45,202 nucleotides of DNA, taken from assembly GCF_001957135.1 (NCBI RefSeq), contig NZ_MPHK01000028.1:1030-46231 (forward strand), written 5' to 3'. The notes below the pieces were generated by a model. That model did not search any database. It saw only the letters and a program-made list of their open reading frames with translations, and was not told where the DNA came from. The position numbers were made by a program, and so were the translations under genes. Positions 6,998-15,314 of the stretch are shown one piece after another (the stretch's first letter is position 1; every line of letters begins with the position of its first letter). Source of the DNA: Shewanella sp. UCD-KL21. GTDB lineage: Bacteria > Pseudomonadota > Gammaproteobacteria > Enterobacterales > Shewanellaceae.

Positions 6998-8794
6998 ATG
7001 TCTGGTGCTAATCGCAGTTATAGAAGCTCACAACTTATTAGTCCGTTTGGACCAGGCTCAATTATTGATATTGGGAATGAATCCCTAATTCTTATGGATA
7101 TAAAACAGTGGCCAACGAAGCTTGAAGAGATAAAGCTTGACCGTTTAACAAAAGAAGCAGGGGTGTGGGCGCTTAAAAAGCCCCCTGTATTAAACAGCCG
7201 CTGGGAGAGCATCCACAAGAATAACTCGCTGATGACTCATCGTTTTCCTACATGGATGTTTTGCCCTCGCTGCCGGAGACTAAAGCGTTGGAGTAGAGAA
7301 GACCCTGTCAATGAAAATGGTGTACCGACTTGTGAAAACAGCAAGTGTAAGAACAAGATATTAGTTCCAATGCGTTTTGTTGCTGCATGTAATCATGGAC
7401 ATTTACAAGATGTTCCTTGGGACCGGTGGGCACACCAAAATCAACCAGAGCAATGCTCGATGCCCAAAGACCAGCTCTATTTTATAACAAATAGTAATCG
7501 AGGAAGTGGTCTTGATGCGCTAGAGGTCCATTGTAAAAACTGTGGAGCAACTAACTCTCTGGGAAACATCATGCAAGAAGGCGCTTTACGCTCCCGCTGT
7601 TTAGACAAACAACCTTGGGAGTATAAAGAAGACTTTAGTTCAAGCTGTGAGGAAACTTTACGCGTATTGCAAAGAGGTGCAAGTAACCTTTACTATCCCA
7701 TAATTCGTTCCGCTCTAGATATTCCCTATGAGTCTAGCTCTCAGGGAAACAGCATTATCGATGCTATAAAAGACACCGAAGATTACGATGATTTATTAAG
7801 AGCATTAGAAAGAGGGAAGTCAAAACGGGCTGCTCAATGTGCAGATGATTTAGCGGATGATTTTGGCTTCTCTGCAGATGATATTTTAGAAGCGGTAAGT
7901 TCAGGTGGTGAGCCCAAAAGAGAATTTCGTATCCCTGATGATAAAGATCTGCGTGTCGCTGAGTGGGACGTCCTGAGTGCTGCAAATATTAATGATAAAC
8001 AAAGTGACAACTTCAAAACTCGAGCGGCACTAATTGATAGCTCTAAAGCATTTGGCTTTGATAAATACATCAAAAAGATTGTCTTACTCGACAAACTTCG
8101 TGAAGTAAGAGCTTTCTGTGGTTTTGAAAGGGTTAAGCCTGATGATAACCCAGTTCTGATGAGATCAGCTGATGGTCAAAAATCATGGTTACCAGCATGT
8201 GAAGTATACGGTGAAGGTATATTTATCGAGTTTAGTCAAACCATGATAGATGAGTGGCAACACCAAGCTGACCAGTTTGTCAGGCCAAGATTAGAGAGTG
8301 TTTTAAGGCGCTATGCTTCCGTGACCTCAAGTTATTTGCCTGAGCCAACGGCGAAATTCATGGCACTACATACTTTTGCTCATTTAATTATTCGTCAGTT
8401 GAGCTTCGAGAGTGGTTATTCAAGTGGTTCTCTTCGTGAGCGAATTTATGCCGATGAGGGGCAAGCTGGTATATTAATCTATACAGCAGACGGAGATTCA
8501 GAAGGTAGCCTAGGTGGGTTGGTCCAACAAGGTGAACCTCTGCGCTTGTTCCCCGCTTTCGTGGCAGCACTCGAAACCGCTAACTGGTGTTCTAATGACC
8601 CAGTGTGCAGTGAAATGGAATCTCAAGGTGTTATGGGGCTGAATAAGGCCGCCTGTCACTCATGCTCCCTAGTTTCCGAAACTAGCTGCGAACACAATAA
8701 CTTGTTGTTAGACCGAAAATTACTAATTGGTGATGATGGTGCGCAAGGATTGTTTAGTCAAATAATGAAGAAAATTTGTGAGGAATACAGCTAA
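6998..8794 (+). CDS. drmB: DISARM-type DUF1998 protein DrmB
   Basis: 598 residues. The ATG at 6998 is preferred over an upstream in-frame ATG at 6959 because it follows AGGAG and matches the usual MSG...SPFGPGSIID start. Two CxxC/CxxxxC zinc-type pairs (C89/C92 and C112/C117) precede AACNHGHLQDVPW, a DrmB hallmark. The C-terminal DUF1998 domain shows TFAHLIIRQLS, ILIYTADGDSEGSLGGLV and a cluster of cysteines (VCSEM...CHSCSLVSETSCEH). DrmB binds DrmA as the core DISARM complex. Its stop overlaps the next start (TAATG), showing translational coupling. Confidence 0.88.
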   Translation: MSGANRSYRSSQLISPFGPGSIIDIGNESLILMDIKQWPTKLEEIKLDRLTKEAGVWALKKPPVLNSRWESIHKNNSLMTHRFPTWMFCPRCRRLKRWSREDPVNENGVPTCENSKCKNKILVPMRFVAACNHGHLQDVPWDRWAHQNQPEQCSMPKDQLYFITNSNRGSGLDALEVHCKNCGATNSLGNIMQEGALRSRCLDKQPWEYKEDFSSSCEETLRVLQRGASNLYYPIIRSALDIPYESSSQGNSIIDAIKDTEDYDDLLRALERGKSKRAAQCADDLADDFGFSADDILEAVSSGGEPKREFRIPDDKDLRVAEWDVLSAANINDKQSDNFKTRAALIDSSKAFGFDKYIKKIVLLDKLREVRAFCGFERVKPDDNPVLMRSADGQKSWLPACEVYGEGIFIEFSQTMIDEWQHQADQFVRPRLESVLRRYASVTSSYLPEPTAKFMALHTFAHLIIRQLSFESGYSSGSLRERIYADEGQAGILIYTADGDSEGSLGGLVQQGEPLRLFPAFVAALETANWCSNDPVCSEMESQGVMGLNKAACHSCSLVSETSCEHNNLLLDRKLLIGDDGAQGLFSQIMKKICEEYS

Positions 8795-10323
8795 TGCGCA
8801 TGCCTAATGCTCGTCAAATTAGCGAGGAACAGCAAGACGTTTTTGAAGAGGCACCAATTACCGGTAATGTACTGGTAACGGGCCCTCCGGGAACAGGTAA
8901 AACGGTGATTGCCTTTTTGCGAGCTCAAGCTTTAACTCGAAAAAGCACGCCTGCTACTGTATTGATGTATAACCGAGTATTAAGACGCTACACGGAAAAT
9001 GTGGCTAAAGATATTCAAGGCGAGGTGTCGTCAAAGACTATGCACAGCTGGCTTCCAGATTGGTGGAAGAAGCATCGGATTGCTCGTGAAGATGAAGATA
9101 CTAGTATTGAGACCGAACAAAAGTCATCAAAAGTTTATTTGAATAGCCCATATTCAGATAAAGATGAAGTCAAAGCTGCGGGAGGTCGATGGGACGGAAG
9201 CCTTAAAAAGTGGTTCGTACCAAGAGAAATATATGATGGTGAGCCTGACAAATTTGCTAAGTGGCCTGAGTTTGATTCTTCTTCGACCCAAAAACATCCT
9301 AATCGTGTTTATCTTCAATCGAACTATAACGAGCGAAAAGAAGTAAGAGAAGCCGGAGCTAAATATGAAGCATCTAAAAAGCAGTGGTGGGTTACTCAAG
9401 AACAGGTGAATCAAACCCCAGAAAGATTCGAAAAGTGGTTAGGCTGTAGTTGTAAGCTTGCTCCCCCAGAGATAAGTAAATGGCATTACGACTGGGAGAC
9501 AATGCTTGATCAATACGTAGAGTTAACTGATGAAAATATTGTTGATTGGGGGCATTTGATTATTGATGAAGCTCAAGACTTCTCGCCTGATATGTTTAAG
9601 TTTTTGCGATCTGCTGGTCGAATGATGGACAAAGGTGGCATAACTATCCTAGCTGATGAAAATCAACGTCTTCATGAAGGGCAAAACTCTTCTTTGGATG
9701 AGATACGCCGTAACCTAAGAGTGAAAGAAGACAGAGAGTTCAAGTTAACTAAAAACTTTCGAAATACTCAACCTATCGCATTGATGGCAAAACATTTCTA
9801 TACCGGTTTGCCTACAGGGGTACCAGAGGTACCTGAAAAAACAGGTAGTAAGCCGAAATTAATAGCAACCTATGAACAAACAAAACAAGCTGACTTTATC
9901 AAGAATTTTCTACAGTTACGAGGTGCCCAAGAAGTTGCAATAATAGTAGACTCAGATTTAGACAGAGCTTTTTATTTAGACAAACTAGATAAAGCACTAC
10001 CAAATTATCAAGTGCAGTATTATTCAAGCTCAAAACCTCAAACCAGTGAATTGTTAGCATTTGATAAGCAGGGAATTATTACTATATTGAATCGTCGAAG
10101 CTGTAAGGGCTTGGAGTTTGATACTGTATTTATTCCTGATTTACAAAATTTCTCATTCAGTGATACGGAACTAACCACATTTAACATGAACATGTACGTG
10201 ATGTGTTCTCGAGCTCGGTCAGAGTTAGTCCTTATGTATGTTAAAACGAGAACTGCGCCAGCTCCAATTTTGAAGTATTTACCAAGTGAAAGTTCAGGTT
10301 TAATGGAATATCGAGAACTATAA
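8794..10323 (+). CDS. Superfamily 1 (UvrD/Rep-like) helicase with two inserted DUF5710 modules
   Basis: Compact 509-residue helicase. Walker A GPPGTGKT lies at about 30-37, DEAQDF at about 258, LADENQ in motif III, NFRNT in motif IV, RRSCKGLEFDTVFIP in motif V and CSRARSELVLMY in motif VI. Between motif I and DEAQ, two tandem modules (about 113-160 and 171-217) of the form YLxSxYxxxxEVxxAGxxWxxxxKxWxV match DUF5710, a short module otherwise seen in primases and antirestriction-type proteins. It overlaps drmB by 1 base (TAATG) and the next gene in the same way. In this locus it may take the place of drmC or drmE. The strand-separating role is inferred from the family. Confidence 0.8.
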   Translation: MRMPNARQISEEQQDVFEEAPITGNVLVTGPPGTGKTVIAFLRAQALTRKSTPATVLMYNRVLRRYTENVAKDIQGEVSSKTMHSWLPDWWKKHRIAREDEDTSIETEQKSSKVYLNSPYSDKDEVKAAGGRWDGSLKKWFVPREIYDGEPDKFAKWPEFDSSSTQKHPNRVYLQSNYNERKEVREAGAKYEASKKQWWVTQEQVNQTPERFEKWLGCSCKLAPPEISKWHYDWETMLDQYVELTDENIVDWGHLIIDEAQDFSPDMFKFLRSAGRMMDKGGITILADENQRLHEGQNSSLDEIRRNLRVKEDREFKLTKNFRNTQPIALMAKHFYTGLPTGVPEVPEKTGSKPKLIATYEQTKQADFIKNFLQLRGAQEVAIIVDSDLDRAFYLDKLDKALPNYQVQYYSSSKPQTSELLAFDKQGIITILNRRSCKGLEFDTVFIPDLQNFSFSDTELTTFNMNMYVMCSRARSELVLMYVKTRTAPAPILKYLPSESSGLMEYREL

Positions 10324-11819
10324 TGACGACAAGTTTATTCAATTCAGACTCTTCCTACGTGGTTATAACGAGGAAGCATTTATCAAGAATAGTTTTACCC
10401 TATGAGGTAATTCTAAATTCGCTATGCTATCGCATAAATGACTCGACAGTTTTCAATGCTAGCACCGCCTTAAGTCTTGTTTCTGGAGGTAACTTTGCTG
10501 ATGATTTAGTGCTTCTAGAGATTGCATATACCAGTGTTAAACGAGCTTACCCATTGTCTGGTTTAGTGAGCGTGTGGTTTGCAACTCAAGATGCTAAAGA
10601 ATTATTTATAGATAGGGGCTACGAGAACTATGATGTTGAGCATCTTAATTGCGAAGTGGTTAGCGCGGGACAAATAGGCGTCTCTCCTGAAGCTTTGAGT
10701 ATCGACAAACCTGAAAGCTCTGTGAGCAAATTTGATCTGGTAAAGCAAGACGGTATCTTAGCTCTAGCATATGAGCAGATACTGTCGGAACCTAACAGTA
10801 TCACATCAATGAAAGCCGAACTTTTATCGGTGCAGACTCTAGATGGTCTACTGGATTACTTACTAGATTCAAAGGAGCTTAGTCCACTGGAGCATGAGGT
10901 GCAAAGGGTTTTTGCTCAATTATGTATAGAGAACAGTCTAGATTCTGGTTGGGATACATACTCTATTCTTAGCTCCTTAAACGAGCAGTTGAGCACGTCA
11001 GTTACAAGCTACCACCAGTACGAAGTTTGGTCACAAAAAGCACATGCTTTAGTTAGTGGTGCAGGAGCTCTAGATATTCCATTAAACGATAATGGCTCTC
11101 ATGTTCTAAGAGCAATAATCCTCGTTTTGTTGAATCCAGAGCAGGAGGGGCTTTTAGCGATCAAGTCTCAGCTGGGAGAAAATATAGGTGATGGTGTATT
11201 TAATATTGCTAGATCATTTGTGTTATTGCGCTCAGGGTATAGCCTACTGGATTTTCATCAGCGTGAACGTTTAGGTGTTAATCGTACTTTCATACAAGAC
11301 TTAAATGCTGCGCTGTATAATGAAGACTTTTCAGCATTCAGCCAAACGAGTGACAGCGAAGTTATTGAAGAGAGTGTTGTCGAGGAGGCTTCTTATCAAC
11401 AGAGAGATGAAACTGTTATCGAGGTGATTGAATCTAAATTCGCATTGTCGAGTGTCGATTTCGTCACAGAAACAGAGGAAGGACTAGAGGGCTTCAATGC
11501 TTATTCGATAAATGGCTTGGTTCCTAACGCTGGTTTTGTCGCAATATTACTCGAAGAGCAGAAAACATCACAGCTCTATTATTGGTTAATTGACAGAAGA
11601 GGCGGCGATGGAAAATACAAAGGAAAACTAGGTATCGACTTGTTGCAAATTCAGTCAAATTTACCTTCAGATTATAGATTTGAAGTAGATGAAAATGGTG
11701 TGTTCCTGCGTCTGTCGGCAGATATTCATGGTGCGGACAAGTTGAAGCAAGCACTAGTGCAGATAAAAGACTATCTCTCTATTGTAAAAGCTGTTAATGC
11801 TAGAAAAAGCAGCTTTTGA
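10323..11819 (+). CDS. Unknown 498-residue protein, last gene of the DrmAB operon
   Basis: I recognise no family. It has no HKD phospholipase motifs, so it is not DrmC, and no evident nuclease, ATPase or membrane motif. The N-terminal third is beta-rich. A serine/acid-rich hinge (EVIEESVVEEAS) at about 345-360 precedes a C-terminal globular region ending in a helical stretch (DKLKQALVQIKDYLS). The start overlaps the helicase stop by one base, so it is translated in a fixed ratio with the helicase. It may be a structural or specificity subunit of the complex. A bidirectional terminator closes the operon. Confidence 0.75.
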   Translation: MTTSLFNSDSSYVVITRKHLSRIVLPYEVILNSLCYRINDSTVFNASTALSLVSGGNFADDLVLLEIAYTSVKRAYPLSGLVSVWFATQDAKELFIDRGYENYDVEHLNCEVVSAGQIGVSPEALSIDKPESSVSKFDLVKQDGILALAYEQILSEPNSITSMKAELLSVQTLDGLLDYLLDSKELSPLEHEVQRVFAQLCIENSLDSGWDTYSILSSLNEQLSTSVTSYHQYEVWSQKAHALVSGAGALDIPLNDNGSHVLRAIILVLLNPEQEGLLAIKSQLGENIGDGVFNIARSFVLLRSGYSLLDFHQRERLGVNRTFIQDLNAALYNEDFSAFSQTSDSEVIEESVVEEASYQQRDETVIEVIESKFALSSVDFVTETEEGLEGFNAYSINGLVPNAGFVAILLEEQKTSQLYYWLIDRRGGDGKYKGKLGIDLLQIQSNLPSDYRFEVDENGVFLRLSADIHGADKLKQALVQIKDYLSIVKAVNARKSSF

Positions 11820-11835
11820 CCTATAGAAAAACTAA

Positions 11836-11865
11836 AACAGCAAGCTAGAAAAGCTTGCTGTTTTT
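11836..11865. terminator. Bidirectional terminator between convergent genes
   Basis: AACAGCAAGCT (11836-11846) pairs with AGCTTGCTGTT (11852-11862). There is a 5-nt loop, a T run on the plus side and an A run on the other. It separates the DrmAB operon from the opposing methyltransferase gene. Confidence 0.85.
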
Positions 11866-12019
11866 ATGAGGGTGTTTAGACAGCGTGCTAGAAATTTAAA
11901 AATTAGCCTGACATAGAATATTGAACGCTCTCATATGCACTTTGAGCCATTATCGAAATAGCTATTTTTGAGTAAGGCCCCTTTCATGTCAAAAAGAACA
12001 TTTTAAGAGGCTTCATAAT

Positions 12020-13357
12020 TTAACCCGCTTTAGTTTGTGAGGTATCTTGGCTTAAGCTTTCAGCGGTAGATAAAGCATTTACCATTTGTTCTGCAACTGC
12101 CTCAATCACTTTCATGCATACAGAGTTACCGAATTGCTGGTAAATCTGATTTTGCGATACTGCATTAACTATAAAATTTTCTGGAAACCCTTGCAATCTA
12201 GCACATTCACGTGGTGTTAGTTTACGAGGGTTTTTCTTTATATGGCTTTGATCCATTAGTATTTCAGAACCATCTTTATAATATCGTGCACTAATCGTAT
12301 TGGTGTATTCACTATCAGCATTGAATAATGAGTAACCGAAACCATTACCTTTTGTTTTGTGTTCAGCTTTGCGTTTTTGATGTCCTTCCCAAAGCCTGTC
12401 TGAAATAGTAAATCTGTCTTTCCCGTATTCTTCTCTATCTTCTTCTAACTCTTCCTTTGTTTGCAGGATATTTCCAACTCGAGTTGGTGTCTTTGGAGGC
12501 TCTGGCCAGCAAAAAGCTTTATCAAAATTTACATTTGGATACTGGTCTTTATCAAAGCCTATGATAAAGACTCGCTCTCTATTTTGAGGGGCTCCAAAAT
12601 CACCAGCTCTTAGTACTCTGACATCAACCCAATAATTTAATTTTACCGCTAAAGCATGGCGTGATTCTTCGCTCATCGGTATATCTTCAGGGATTTCTTG
12701 CTCATGCTGTCCCTGTAATATTTCCATTATCATTTTGAGCGTGCGACCTTTGTCATGCCCCCTAAGCTGCTTTACATTTTCAAGTAAAAAAGCCTTTGGC
12801 CTTTTATTTGCCAAAATTCGCTGCACTTCAAAAAACATCGTTCCGCGAGTATCACTAAACCCTTTTCCTAAACCTGCTTGTGAAAATGATTGGCATGGAA
12901 AACCACCAAGAAGAACTTCATGATCAGGGATATCTTTGGCTGTTATTTTTGTGATATCCCCATTTGGCATGTCACCGTAATTTGCTAAGTATGTTTTTTG
13001 AGCAAATTTATCCCATTCAGAAGTGAATACGCAGTGGCCTCCTAATTGTTGGAAAGGATAGCGGATACCTCCAATACCAGCAAAAAGATCGATAAACCTA
13101 AAGTTAGCAGCATTTATGTTTCCTTGCTTTAGGGGGGCGTTATCATAGAAATTCTGCATTTCTTTTTCAAGATCTACAATTTTCCCCCATTTTAAGGTTG
13201 AAGGCTTATGTTCGCCAGCTTCCCAGCCTCGAATTGTTCGCTCGCCGTCTTTTCCTAAACCTATCAAATTTGCTAGCTCACGTTGACCTAGACCAAGTTT
13301 TTTTCGTAACTCTCTGATATAGTTTGATGTATTCAATTTTTGCACCATTACACTCAT
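12020..13357 (-). CDS. C5-cytosine DNA methyltransferase with N-terminal helix-turn-helix
   Basis: 445 residues. Residues about 11-66 form an XRE-type HTH (LGLGQRELANLIGLGKDGERTIRGWEAG). The C5 methyltransferase follows: FAGIGG (92-97, SAM binding), GGFPCQSFS with catalytic C155, ENV (193-195), QNRERVFIIGF, and a C-terminal QFGNSV motif. This fusion resembles M.SsoII and M.EcoRII, where the HTH lets the methylase repress its own promoter. It is the likely self-marking component (DrmMII-like in a DISARM view). It is transcribed divergently from the SNF2 gene across a 106-bp region with two 20-bp direct repeats. The target site cannot be read from the sequence. Confidence 0.92.
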   Translation of the reverse strand: MSVMVQKLNTSNYIRELRKKLGLGQRELANLIGLGKDGERTIRGWEAGEHKPSTLKWGKIVDLEKEMQNFYDNAPLKQGNINAANFRFIDLFAGIGGIRYPFQQLGGHCVFTSEWDKFAQKTYLANYGDMPNGDITKITAKDIPDHEVLLGGFPCQSFSQAGLGKGFSDTRGTMFFEVQRILANKRPKAFLLENVKQLRGHDKGRTLKMIMEILQGQHEQEIPEDIPMSEESRHALAVKLNYWVDVRVLRAGDFGAPQNRERVFIIGFDKDQYPNVNFDKAFCWPEPPKTPTRVGNILQTKEELEEDREEYGKDRFTISDRLWEGHQKRKAEHKTKGNGFGYSLFNADSEYTNTISARYYKDGSEILMDQSHIKKNPRKLTPRECARLQGFPENFIVNAVSQNQIYQQFGNSVCMKVIEAVAEQMVNALSTAESLSQDTSQTKAG

Positions 13358-13362
13358 TTAAA

Positions 13363-13444
13363 TATCCGGTTTTTGCCCCGGTGATGGCGTAACTGTATAT
13401 AGAGACATACTAAAAAGCAAGGATTATCCGGTTTTTGACCTGGT
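13363..13444. promoter_or_regulatory. Divergent promoter region with two 20-bp direct repeats (putative operators)
   Basis: TATCCGGTTTTTGCCCCGGT (13363-13382) and TATCCGGTTTTTGACCTGGT (13425-13444) match at 18 of 20 positions. The first lies 5 bp before the methyltransferase start and the second 19 bp before the SNF2 start. A candidate rightward promoter, TTGCCC (13373-13378) with TATATA (13396-13401) and a 17-bp spacer, overlaps the first repeat. The repeats are the obvious binding sites for the methyltransferase's HTH domain. They contain CCGG or CCTGG, which could themselves be methylation sites. Confidence 0.65.
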
Positions 13445-13463
13445 ATATATATGGGACTTGTAA

Positions 13464-15314
13464 ATGAACTACATAATTAACGATGGTGTTGTTGAACAGC
13501 ACGGTAGCAAAGTTCCGCCAGAGGCAGTGTTTAAGCTAGGCAGGTTCACAGCTTTAGTCGATGGCATTAATACTGATTTTGTTGTTTCCAAACGGCCTAC
13601 TCAAATACAATTTATCTTTGAACTTTCACCTGAGCCCTTTTTCACTTTAAAGTTTAGAGGGCTGGCTTTAGATGCCACACAGAGTGCAGCGCTAGTCAGT
13701 TGTGGCTATTTTATCTTAGATAACTCGCGAGTCTGTTTTGTTAGCTCAAGAGTGACTGAACATTTGGATGTGGCATTCGGGGATTTACCTCTACCCAAAT
13801 TAATCAAACTCCTTAGGTCTCTTTTTCAAGAGGGACTAATAACCAAGATCCCATCAGACCTCATTGAGCAACTAAGAGCTAATCAGCAGAAAGAGTCTCA
13901 CCACAAAAAATTATTTGCTCAATCACTTTATCCTTATCAAGAGACGGGGGTTAATTGGCTCAGCTTTTGTGTTGAAAACTCGGTGGGAACTATTCTGGCA
14001 GATGATATGGGGCTTGGGAAAACAGCACAGGTTATTGCTTTATGCTGCGATGTGTTAGAAAAGAACCCCAATAGTAGAATTCTCATTGTTGTTCCCAACC
14101 CTCTTCTAGATAATTGGGTTCGGGAGTTTAGCTTTTTTGCCCCCAGTATTACCCCTTATCTCCATTATGGTAATCAGCGTAGAGGGGTTGCTTCGGCATT
14201 CGATGGTAGCAATGTGATCATTACCCCTTATACGACGATGTCGTCAGATATCACTATGTTTGAAGATGTGCACTTTGACCTAGCGCTATTTGATGAAGCC
14301 AGTATGTTGAAGAACCCTAGCTCAGGTCGCTCTCTCTCTGCTAGGCGTTTAGATGTTGGTGTTACAGTCGCCATGTCGGGTACCCCAGTAGAGAATAGTC
14401 TAATGGATGCGTGGTCTTTAAGTGATCTCGTTTTCCCTAGTTTCTTAGGCTCTCAAAGCAGCTTCAAGAAGACTTACGTTCACTCTGACTTATCAGAGAC
14501 GTTAAACAAGAATCTCGAAGAGTTAGAAAGCAGCCTTCGCCAAATTACGTTACGCCGAATGAAAAAAGACGTATTGAAGCAACTTCCTGAAAAACTAGAT
14601 ATTCACACAGCAGTATCGCTAGGTGAGAAAGAAGCAGCTTGCTACGACTCAATAATTGATGAGATGAAGGATGATGCCAAGAGTGGTGGTGGTGGTATCC
14701 TTCCTTTGATCAATAAACTTCAGCAGTTTACGGCGCATCCAGCGTTACTCGACCCGTCGATTGATAAAGATGTAAGAAGCCTTCGAGCACACAGTGCGAA
14801 ATTTGAACTGCTCACTCTTCAGCTTGACAACATAGCCAACGCAAATGAAAAGGTAATTATTTTTGCGACTTTCCAAAAGGTGATCGATCTCATTCAAGGT
14901 GCAGTAAAAGAAAGATTTGGACTAGTACCGAGTGTGATTGATGGTAGAACGCCGAATGAGGAACGACAACCTTTAATTGATAGTTTTTCTACATCTGAAG
15001 GGTTTGATGTATTACTTTTGCATCCCAAAACGGCGGGGATGGGCTTAAATATTACGGCCGCAACGAATGTTATCCACTACTGCCGACAATGGAACCCAGC
15101 TCTTGAAGAGCAAGCCACAGCTCGAGCATGGCGTAACGGGCAAGATAAGGTCGTGAATGTGTATTACATGTATTATGCCAATACCATCGAAGAAAAAATT
15201 GATGAAAGAATTCGGTTAAAACGGCAGCTTAGTGAGCGGGTTGTTTCGGTGACAGATGATAAAGAAACAGACAAGCAAATCATGCTTGCTTACTTGGAAA
15301 AATTAGGATTATGA
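13464..15314 (+). CDS. SNF2-family helicase/translocase
   Basis: 616-residue Swi2/Snf2 ATPase: ADDMGLGKT at about 180-188, DEAS at 277-280 (in place of DEAH), MSGTPVENSLMDAWSL, then the C-terminal lobe with TAGMGLNITAATNVIHY and EEQATARAWRNGQ (canonical form QATDRAHRIGQ). It is much shorter than DrmD of class 1 DISARM. Its neighbour is a GHKL ATPase, as in the MORC/SNF2/C5-methylase restriction neighbourhoods described by Iyer, Abhiman and Aravind (2008). It probably translocates on DNA. Its ATGA junction with the next gene couples their translation. Confidence 0.88.
   Translation: MNYIINDGVVEQHGSKVPPEAVFKLGRFTALVDGINTDFVVSKRPTQIQFIFELSPEPFFTLKFRGLALDATQSAALVSCGYFILDNSRVCFVSSRVTEHLDVAFGDLPLPKLIKLLRSLFQEGLITKIPSDLIEQLRANQQKESHHKKLFAQSLYPYQETGVNWLSFCVENSVGTILADDMGLGKTAQVIALCCDVLEKNPNSRILIVVPNPLLDNWVREFSFFAPSITPYLHYGNQRRGVASAFDGSNVIITPYTTMSSDITMFEDVHFDLALFDEASMLKNPSSGRSLSARRLDVGVTVAMSGTPVENSLMDAWSLSDLVFPSFLGSQSSFKKTYVHSDLSETLNKNLEELESSLRQITLRRMKKDVLKQLPEKLDIHTAVSLGEKEAACYDSIIDEMKDDAKSGGGGILPLINKLQQFTAHPALLDPSIDKDVRSLRAHSAKFELLTLQLDNIANANEKVIIFATFQKVIDLIQGAVKERFGLVPSVIDGRTPNEERQPLIDSFSTSEGFDVLLLHPKTAGMGLNITAATNVIHYCRQWNPALEEQATARAWRNGQDKVVNVYYMYYANTIEEKIDERIRLKRQLSERVVSVTDDKETDKQIMLAYLEKLGL

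Noticed and set aside
10323..11819. DrmC candidate
   Set aside because: Position after DrmAB-helicase suggested it, but no HKD motif or phospholipase-D pattern is present.
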